NCBI GenBank assembly: GCA_021781535.1
Contig: JAJXWO010000017.1
Coordinates: 1-64,000 of the forward strand
DNA: 64,000 bases
Direction: 5' to 3'
Source: Deltaproteobacteria bacterium
GTDB lineage: Bacteria; Desulfobacterota; Desulfuromonadia; Geobacterales; Pseudopelobacteraceae
Positions 57,205 through 64,000 of this stretch are shown piece after piece; positions within the stretch are counted from its first letter, which is position 1, and every line of letters starts with the position of its first letter. A model generated the notes under the pieces. It saw only the letters and a list, made by a program, of their open reading frames with translations, did not search any database and was not told the origin of the DNA. The translations under genes were made by a program, and so were the position numbers.

Positions 57205-57498
57205 ATGTGGATTGTTGTCTGTTATGACGTTAATACTGAAACACGCGATGGCAGGAGGCGCCTGCGGCGGGTGGCGCAGGCCTGCAAGGACTTCGGCCAG
57301 CGGGTGCAGAAATCGGTGTTCGAGTGCCAGGTGGACGAGATGAAGTTTGAGCAGCTCCGGCGACGGTTACTAAAAGAGGTAAAGCTGGAATTGGATAATT
57401 TGCGTATCTACCGCCTGACAGAGCCGAGAGAAAAGCGTGTTGAGGAGTATGGTTCAACCAGAACCATGTTCTTTGATGAGGAAACACTGGTGGTTTAG
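57205..57498 (+). CDS. cas2: CRISPR-associated Cas2
   Basis: 97 aa; MWIVVCYDVNTETRDGRRRLRRVAQACKDFGQRVQKSVFECQVDEMKFEQLRRRLLKEV. Confidence 0.94.
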   Translation: MWIVVCYDVNTETRDGRRRLRRVAQACKDFGQRVQKSVFECQVDEMKFEQLRRRLLKEVKLELDNLRIYRLTEPREKRVEEYGSTRTMFFDEETLVV

Positions 57499-57670
57499 GG
57501 TGCGCGAACCTGGTGTGTTCACAGGAAATGGGGGGTGTTCGCGATGTTGGAAAATCAGAGGGTTAGAAGTAAAATGGGAGTACATTGCTCGCTGCAGATG
57601 CGACTTTTACGTCAGGTTCGCGATATTGATGGAATAACATGCTGGAAACTGACCTCTTTTTAAGGGGGCA
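57499..57670 (+). promoter_or_regulatory. CRISPR leader-like sequence (type I-C-like)
   Basis: GGTGCGCGAACC...GTTCACA...GGTTCGCGAT signature directly after cas2. Confidence 0.55.
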
Positions 57671-57707
57671 GAGCGCCCGTCCTAGCTGGACGGGCGAGGA
57701 TTGAAAT
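57671..57707 (+). CRISPR. single (orphan) CRISPR repeat
   Basis: GAGCGCCCGTCCTAGCTGGACGGGCGAGGATTGAAAT: internal palindrome and ATTGAAA[C/T] end; no second copy seen. Confidence 0.7.
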
Positions 57708-57758
57708 ACTGCAAATTCTCGGGCAGTGCAGTGGTCGGGCCTCATGAGGGGCGGATCA

Positions 57759-57856
57759 CTTGGCGAGTTCTTTAGATATGCTATAATCCTTTTATCAAGT
57801 ATTCTGAGCATATTCATATACTACTGTTGGCTGATTCAGCTCAAGCGCGCTCTTGG
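57759..57856. repeat. direct repeat copy B (valS 5'-end relic)
   Basis: cttggcgagttctttagatatgctataatccttttatcaagtattctgagcatattcatatactactgttggctgattcagctcaagcgcgctcttgg. Confidence 0.75.
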
Positions 57857-57982
57857 GACTGACAGGGGTAATTAATCTTCGGTTGGTTGACGATGTAAAA
57901 ATTACACCCAGTCGCCGCCCAGATAGTATATGTGTTATATACAAACTGCACTGCACTGCACTACCACTTCGCGGGGGACTCC

Positions 57983-60900
57983 ATGTCGAAACAGAAAAAA
58001 ATGGCCATTATTGCCGGCGTAATTCTTGTGGTGTTGCTCGTTTTCAGCGTGACCATCCTGCCGATACTCGTCAAAAACAAGGTCATAGAGGCTATCCAGC
58101 AAGCCACCGGGCGGACGGTCCATATAGAATCGGTATCCATAAATCCCTTCTCTGTGGCGGTCAACGTCAAAAAGTTTGCCATTGAAGAAAAAGGGGGTGG
58201 CCCCTTTGTCGCGTTTGCCGGTCTCCGTGCAAATATCAGCCTGGCATCCATCTACAAACGTGCCCTGATACTCTCCGAGGTTACTCTGGAGTCCCCCTCG
58301 ATCAGCATAGCCCGCACCGCCCCCAACCGCTACAGCTTTACGGATATCATTGAGCGCCAGCAGGCGCAAAAAAAACCGGCGTCACAAAAACCGCTGCTTT
58401 TTTCCATCAACAACATAACTGTTTCCAACGGTACGGTTGATTTTGACGACCAGGCTGTGGACGGTGGCAGGAAGCATACAGTCCGCAATATGGAGATCGC
58501 TGTCCCGTTCATCAGCAATATTCCGTATTTGATGGATAAATATACTGATCCAAAGTTTTCGGCGGTAATTGACGGTGCCCCTTTCAGTTTTGCCGGTAAG
58601 GTCAAGCCGTTCAGCACGTCCATGGAAACGGAACTAACCATACAATTTGATCACCTCAATCTGCCGCGGTTAATGGCATATTCACCCCAGATCCCCCCGA
58701 TTGAACTGGCAACGGGAGTGCTGGGCGTCAATATGAATGTGAACTATCGCATCTCTGCCGACAAGGTGCCGGAGTTGCAGATCAAGGGGCGCGCCAGGCT
58801 GGACAATATCGTCGTAACTATGAAAGACGGCTCGCCTTTGATGAAACTTCCTGTTCTGGAAGTAAAGGCTTCGAAACTGGAGGTGTTTGCCCGGATATTT
58901 GAATTTGAGGCGATCACTCTGGACGGTCTGGAGCTGTTTGTAAGCCGGGATGCAAAAGGACAATGGATGTATGAACGGTTGCTGACACGGAAAAAAACAG
59001 ACGCTCCGGCGGGAAATGCCCGTGACCAAAAGAACGAGCCGGTTAAGGCGGGGCGACAACCGCTTGTCCAGGTCTCTGCTCTGACTGTCACCAACGGTCA
59101 CGTCCACCTCCATGATGCTGTACCCAAAGGCGGTTTCAGAGGCTCAGTGGAAAATATCGATTTCAAACTGAAGCACTTCACCACCGCTGCGGATAAATCA
59201 GCTGAATATGACCTGTCCCTCCTGGTGGGCAATAAAACAACACTCTCCTCTGGCGGCAGTTTCTCAATTGCTCCCCTGGCGGTAAAATCTTCTCTCACGC
59301 TGGCCGGTTTGAACCTGCGGAGCGGGTGGCCCTACCTCGCCAGGTTCCTGACGGCACCGCTCAACGGCGTACTCGATCTGTCCGGGGATGTCAGTTTCAG
59401 CACGGATAATGGCCTGACAGCAGAAAATGGTATCCTTACCCTGAAAAACCTCTCTACCCGCTATGGCGACAAGGACGGGCTAAACTTGTCTCTGCTCACG
59501 GTGAACGGAGCCTCCTTCTCACAGAAGAAATACAACATGGAGATAGGTGAGGTCAAACTGACGAAAGGGAATATCAGGGTCTCCCGCGAGCCTGATGGGC
59601 AGATCTCGATACTCTCATTGCTGGTGAAACAGCCGGATAGGCCGGTACAAAAAATACGTCCCGCAGCCGTGGTGCCAAAGAATACTCTGCAGAAAACCGG
59701 TGCCGAGCGGCATAAAAGTGGAGAAAAGGTTTTTTCTTACCGTCTGAAGCATTTCCGGGCGGATAAACTTAATCTGCAGTTTCGCGACAAGAGCCGTTCC
59801 GGAAAACCCACATTCTCGTTGCGGAACACCAGCATCTCTCTCGCAAATCTGAACGGACCTCGCTTTACTCCGGCCCGGCTTCGTTTCGCGTCGACGTTCG
59901 GCAAGCGGACTCCACTTAAAGCCGTCGGCGATATCACGCCGTTGCCATTTCGCTATAAGGGGAGTGTCAATATCGACCATCTTCCTATCAGGGATTTTGA
60001 AGACTATTTCCCTGACAACCTGAATGTTTTTATTGTCGGCGGTTATCTGGATACTGCGCTGCAGTTGGATGTTGCACTCAAGGACGGTAAACCGGTTGGT
60101 ATATTCAGAGGGAGCGCCGGGATACGCGCCTTTCACAGCATTGACACGGTTGCGGAAGAGGATCTGCTTAAATGGGAAAGCCTGCAACTGGATGACTTTC
60201 GGGGCAGCCTGGCGCCGTTTTCCCTGAACGTGCAAGAGGTTGCCCTGAATGGTGTCTATTCACGGATCATTATCCGCAAGGATGGAACGCTCAATTTGCA
60301 GAATCTTGTACAAAGCCCGTCGCCGGTTGCCGCACCGGCACATGTGGAGGGGGGCGCCTCTTCGGCTGCATCCGCCGAGACTGCTGTTGCTGCCCCGTCT
60401 GCTTCGTCTGCTTCGTCTGCCTCGCAGCAGGATACTCGCGCCAAGAACCGGATACGTATCGGAGCTGTGACCATTCAGGCCGGTACGCTTTCATTTACTG
60501 ACAATCATCTGCCGCAACAGTTTGCTACAACCTTTTATAACCTGGGGGGAAGTGTCAGCGGCCTGTCATCAGAAGATTCTGCCTTTGCCGATGTTGATTT
60601 GCGCGGCAATCTTGAAAACCACTCACCACTGCAGATCACCGGAAAGATTAATCCGTTGCGTAACGACCTCTTTGTGGATCTGAAGGTTTCATTTCATGAT
60701 ATCGAGCTCTCTCCAGTTTCCCCTTACTCGGGCACCTATCTGGGATATTCGATTGAGAAAGGAAAACTGTTTCTTGATCTGAAGTACCACATCGAAAAGA
60801 AGCTGCTGAGTTCAGACAACAAGATATTTATAGACCAGTTCACCTTTGGCCATAAAGTGGAGAGCGACAAAGCCACCAGTCTGCCGGTAAAGCTGGGTTT

Positions 60901-61651
60901 GGCACTGCTTAAGGACCGCAAGGGAGAAATCCACCTGGATGTCCCGGTCACCGGCCGCACCGACGACCCGAAGTTCAGTGTCTGGAAGCTTGTCTTTCAG
61001 GTTTTGAAAAATCTGCTGGTTAAGGCGGTTACCTCGCCTTTTACACTGCTCTCGTCCATGTTCGGTGGTGGCGAGGACTTCAGTTTCATCCAGTTCGGCT
61101 ACGGCACAAGCATTATTCCACCTGCGGAAGAACAGAAACTGAACGCCTTGTCCAAGGCTCTGCTTGATCGTCCGGCCCTGAAGGTGGAGCTTAAAGGCTA
61201 TGTGGATCGCGAGAAGGATACCGAGGCGTACCGCCGGGAACTGCTTAATCGCAAACTCAAGAATGAAAAATTCCTGACGCTTGCAAAAGAAGGCCTCTTG
61301 AAAGCGGGCGAAACGGCTGATACTATCCAGGTACTGCCGGAAGAATATGCCACCTACCTGACTGCGGTGTACAGGAAGGAAAAGTTTCCCAAGCCGCGAA
61401 ATGTTCTCGGCCTGATCAAAACTCTGCCGCCCGAAGAAATGAATAAGCTGATCATTACTCATACTACCGTTGGCAGACCGGAGCTTCAGGCTCTGGCACA
61501 TGAACGGGTTGTGGCCGTCATGAACTATCTCGTCAGGAAGGGAAATGTTCCGGCTGCGCGGATATTCCAGAGGGATGATGACGTGTTCAAGGCGCCGGAG
61601 AAAGAGTCCATTCCCCGGAGTCGGGTCGAGTTAAACGCCATTGTGCAATAA
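57983..61651 (+). CDS. DUF748/AsmA-like envelope protein
   Basis: About 1220 aa; N-terminal TM, IQQATGRTVHIESVSINPFSVAVNVKKFAIEE, C-terminal EEQKLNALSKALLDRPALKVELKGYVD. Confidence 0.87.
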   Translation: MSKQKKMAIIAGVILVVLLVFSVTILPILVKNKVIEAIQQATGRTVHIESVSINPFSVAVNVKKFAIEEKGGGPFVAFAGLRANISLASIYKRALILSEVTLESPSISIARTAPNRYSFTDIIERQQAQKKPASQKPLLFSINNITVSNGTVDFDDQAVDGGRKHTVRNMEIAVPFISNIPYLMDKYTDPKFSAVIDGAPFSFAGKVKPFSTSMETELTIQFDHLNLPRLMAYSPQIPPIELATGVLGVNMNVNYRISADKVPELQIKGRARLDNIVVTMKDGSPLMKLPVLEVKASKLEVFARIFEFEAITLDGLELFVSRDAKGQWMYERLLTRKKTDAPAGNARDQKNEPVKAGRQPLVQVSALTVTNGHVHLHDAVPKGGFRGSVENIDFKLKHFTTAADKSAEYDLSLLVGNKTTLSSGGSFSIAPLAVKSSLTLAGLNLRSGWPYLARFLTAPLNGVLDLSGDVSFSTDNGLTAENGILTLKNLSTRYGDKDGLNLSLLTVNGASFSQKKYNMEIGEVKLTKGNIRVSREPDGQISILSLLVKQPDRPVQKIRPAAVVPKNTLQKTGAERHKSGEKVFSYRLKHFRADKLNLQFRDKSRSGKPTFSLRNTSISLANLNGPRFTPARLRFASTFGKRTPLKAVGDITPLPFRYKGSVNIDHLPIRDFEDYFPDNLNVFIVGGYLDTALQLDVALKDGKPVGIFRGSAGIRAFHSIDTVAEEDLLKWESLQLDDFRGSLAPFSLNVQEVALNGVYSRIIIRKDGTLNLQNLVQSPSPVAAPAHVEGGASSAASAETAVAAPSASSASSASQQDTRAKNRIRIGAVTIQAGTLSFTDNHLPQQFATTFYNLGGSVSGLSSEDSAFADVDLRGNLENHSPLQITGKINPLRNDLFVDLKVSFHDIELSPVSPYSGTYLGYSIEKGKLFLDLKYHIEKKLLSSDNKIFIDQFTFGHKVESDKATSLPVKLGLALLKDRKGEIHLDVPVTGRTDDPKFSVWKLVFQVLKNLLVKAVTSPFTLLSSMFGGGEDFSFIQFGYGTSIIPPAEEQKLNALSKALLDRPALKVELKGYVDREKDTEAYRRELLNRKLKNEKFLTLAKEGLLKAGETADTIQVLPEEYATYLTAVYRKEKFPKPRNVLGLIKTLPPEEMNKLIITHTTVGRPELQALAHERVVAVMNYLVRKGNVPAARIFQRDDDVFKAPEKESIPRSRVELNAIVQ

Positions 61652-61755
61652 GCGGGTCAATGTCAATTTTCGTATCAATCTTTTATATGAAAAGATATGA
61701 GGTATTCTCTTTGCTTGACGGGCGGTCACAGGTGTATTATTCTAACACGACAAAA

Positions 61756-61841
61756 GATGTCTTATTATGCTGGCCCTGATAAACGGGATAAGTAAGTTGT
61801 CGAAATTATCTTCGGCAAAAGAACCGCAGAAAATAATTTCT
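61756..61841 (-). repeat. diverged copy of the 87-bp MITE-like element
   Basis: ttatgctggccctgataaacgggataagta..gaaattat.tc..caaaagaaccgcagaaaataatttct aligns to the reverse complement of 17577-17663. Confidence 0.55.
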
Positions 61842-61862
61842 AACTTACGAAGGAGGGGTACG

Positions 61863-63281
61863 ATGACGCAAATCACCTTTGGAACATCCGGCTGGCGCGG
61901 CATCCTCTGCGAGGATTTCACCTTTGATAATGTGAAGGTCGTTGTCCAGGCAATAGCCGATACCATTAAGGCATCAGGTGAGCAGGAGAAGGGTGTGGTC
62001 ATCGGCTGCGATACCCGGTTCATGGGGCAGCGTTTCGTTGAAGCGTCAGCCAGGGTCCTGGCCGGGGCCGGTATCAAGGCATATGTTTGTGAACGTGATA
62101 CACCAACTCCGGTTATTTCGTTTGAAATATTGCGGCGTGGAGCCGCCGGCGCCATCAACTTCACCGCCAGCCACAACCCTCCCGAATACAACGGTGTCAA
62201 ATTTTCACCATCATGGGGCGGGCCGGCCCTGCCGGAAACCACGGGTGAAATTGAGCGCCGAGCTAATGCAACCATCGGGACCGAATGTTACCAGGAGTTA
62301 TCTCTTGAGGATGCCGGTAAACAGGGATTGGTCGAGAAGATAAACCCTCAGGACGCGTATCTGAAATCCCTGGAGCAAAAAGTCGACTTTGATGCCATCG
62401 GCACCCTCGGTCTGGTGGCTCTTAACCCACTCTACGGCACTGCCCGTGGTTATCTGGACGGGCCGCTTCGCAAGCGCGGCATCCCGTACACCATTATCAA
62501 TGACCGGCTTGACCCCTATTTCGGTGGCCAACCGCCGGAACCATCCGAAACGCATATACCTGATTTTATTGCACTGGTGAAGAATAATCCCGATATCAAG
62601 CTCGGTCTTGCGACCGATGGCGACGCTGACCGTTTTGGTGTTCTGGATGCCGACGGCAGTTATATCGAGCCGAATTATATCATTGCCCTGTTGCTGGATT
62701 ACCTGATTCGGGTGCGCAAGCTTGAAGGTGGTGTGGCGCGCTCTGTCGCGACCTCGCACCTGATCGATGCCGTCGCGAAGAAACATGGCGTGCCGGTGTA
62801 TGAAACGCCGGTCGGCTTCAAATATATCGGTGAACTGATCAGTCAGGACAAGCTGGTGATCGGCGGGGAAGAAAGTGCCGGCCTGACCATCAGGGGACAC
62901 GTCCCGGAGAAAGACGGGATTATGGCCTGTTTCCTCGTGGCTGAAATGGTTGCCCGTGAGGGACAGAGCATCCGGCAGCTTCTTGACCGACTGTACGGCG
63001 AGGTGGGGCGGTTTGTCACCCGCCGCGACAACCTCACGCTGTCGCCGGAGCTGGAAATTGCTTACAAAAATAAGATTAATGCGGTTCCCGTCGAGGTTGC
63101 CGGGTCAAAAGTCACGGACGTAGTCAGGATCGACGGGACGAAACTGCTGCTCGATGACGGCAGCTGGATGTTGTTCCGTAAATCGGGTACCGAGCCGGTA
63201 GTGCGGCTGTATGGTGAGGCGGGCAACGATGCACGTCTTGCAGAAGTGATGGACGCTGGCCGGAAGTTTATTCTAGGTTGA
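61863..63281 (+). CDS. phosphoglucomutase/phosphomannomutase
   Basis: FGTSGWRGILCEDFT, FTASHNPPEYNGVKF, LATDGDADRFGVLD, FRKSGTEPVVRLY. Confidence 0.95.
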   Translation: MTQITFGTSGWRGILCEDFTFDNVKVVVQAIADTIKASGEQEKGVVIGCDTRFMGQRFVEASARVLAGAGIKAYVCERDTPTPVISFEILRRGAAGAINFTASHNPPEYNGVKFSPSWGGPALPETTGEIERRANATIGTECYQELSLEDAGKQGLVEKINPQDAYLKSLEQKVDFDAIGTLGLVALNPLYGTARGYLDGPLRKRGIPYTIINDRLDPYFGGQPPEPSETHIPDFIALVKNNPDIKLGLATDGDADRFGVLDADGSYIEPNYIIALLLDYLIRVRKLEGGVARSVATSHLIDAVAKKHGVPVYETPVGFKYIGELISQDKLVIGGEESAGLTIRGHVPEKDGIMACFLVAEMVAREGQSIRQLLDRLYGEVGRFVTRRDNLTLSPELEIAYKNKINAVPVEVAGSKVTDVVRIDGTKLLLDDGSWMLFRKSGTEPVVRLYGEAGNDARLAEVMDAGRKFILG

Positions 63282-63314
63282 ATTCAATAAACAAGTTTTG
63301 GAGGAGATGCTTTT

Positions 63315-64000
63315 ATGTGGGATTATACGCCGATAGTTAAGGACCATTTTTTGAACCCCCGCAATGTGGGGGATATACCTGATGCCGATGCGGTTGGAGA
63401 AGTGGGTAGCCTTGCCTGCGGTGACGCTCTTAAGCTGTATCTCAAGCTGGATGACAATAAGGAAAAAATTGTTGATGCCAAGTTTCAAACCTTTGGTTGT
63501 GCCAGTGCGATTGCCTCTTCATCTGCATTGACCGAGATGGTTAAAGGAAAGACTCTCGATGAGGCGCTGGCCGTCAGCAATCAGGATATTGCCGATTTTC
63601 TGGGGGGGCTGCCCGAAGAAAAGATGCACTGTTCGGTCATGGGACAGGAAGCGCTGGAAGTGGCAATTTTAAAATATCGCGGGATGGAGATTCCTCAACA
63701 TGACAGTGAACATGATCATGGTCATGCGTACCCTGATTTTGAGGGGGAGATTGTCTGCAAATGTTTCGGCATTACCGACACGTTCCTCAAAAAAGTGATT
63801 GAGACCAACAGGCTGACAACGGTCGAGCAGGTGACAAATTTCACCAAAGCGGGTGGTGCCTGCGGCGGCTGTATTCCCAAGATACAGGAGCTGATCGCCC
63901 AGGTGCTGGGCGATGCAGATATTCAACCGCGCAAGCGACCTGAAAAACTCTCCAATATGAAGAAGATGCAGCTGATCCAGGAGGTTCTGGAACGCGACAT
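63315..64000 (+). CDS. NifU/IscU-like Fe-S scaffold (runs off window)
   Basis: [73 protein letters not shown]-like CKCFGITD...[12 protein letters not shown]. Confidence 0.93.
   Translation, partial: MWDYTPIVKDHFLNPRNVGDIPDADAVGEVGSLACGDALKLYLKLDDNKEKIVDAKFQTFGCASAIASSSALTEMVKGKTLDEALAVSNQDIADFLGGLPEEKMHCSVMGQEALEVAILKYRGMEIPQHDSEHDHGHAYPDFEGEIVCKCFGITDTFLKKVIETNRLTTVEQVTNFTKAGGACGGCIPKIQELIAQVLGDADIQPRKRPEKLSNMKKMQLIQEVLERD

Noticed and set aside
57671-57760. A multi-unit CRISPR array
   Set aside because: Only one repeat copy seen; no second copy downstream before the valS-derived repeat
1-64000. tRNA or rRNA genes
   Set aside because: No convincing cloverleaf or rRNA-like segment noticed by eye; tRNAscan-SE/Infernal would be needed to exclude

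Overview
This 64 kb window is bacterial chromosomal DNA. Gene content (Ehr-type respiratory complex, Mvh/Hdr module, GGDEF and chemosensory genes) looks like a Geobacter/Pelobacter-type Desulfuromonadales; that taxonomic call is inference. Main blocks: (i) 0-16.8 kb: HelD-like helicase, RelE-type toxin/antitoxin, DOPA-dioxygenase-like protein, DUF559 gene inserted in a nucleotidyltransferase gene, lexA, TPM proteins, patatin, YdbH/YdbL-like envelope genes, DMT transporter, NUDIX and an AAA ATPase. (ii) 16.9-20.8 kb: HTH-PTS EIIA regulator, a NuoL/HyfB-like antiporter-type membrane protein, and a soluble protein with beta-carbonic-anhydrase-type CxDxR...HxxC motifs. (iii) 20.8-24 kb: an AT-richer accessory island with a mazF remnant, HEPN-like protein, higBA-like TA pair, small membrane proteins and attC-like palindromes. 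(iv) 24.1-31.4 kb: an Ehr (energy-converting-hydrogenase-related) operon lacking Ni-binding CxxC motifs. (v) 31.5-34 kb: GAPDH, GGDEF, cupin. (vi) 34.2-42.5 kb: chemosensory operon. (vii) 42.6-49.9 kb: MvhGA-protease-HdrA-MvhD-TusA and an Hpt-REC-REC-GGDEF protein. (viii) 50-55.2 kb: recN, nadK, valS on the minus strand. (ix) 55.3-57.7 kb: decayed CRISPR adaptation island (DUF559-Cas4 in-frame fusion, Bro-N fragment, truncated cas1, cas2, leader and one repeat) bracketed by imperfect ~100 bp direct repeats derived from the valS start region. (x) 57.9-64 kb: DUF748 protein, phosphohexomutase, NifU-like scaffold. Leading candidates for an undescribed system: the antiporter/beta-CA-like pair (possible DabA-independent inorganic-carbon pump) and the DUF559 endonuclease plus G-rich palindromic repeat unit, which appears to have invaded two loci in this window. 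All calls are by eye; no database search was run.
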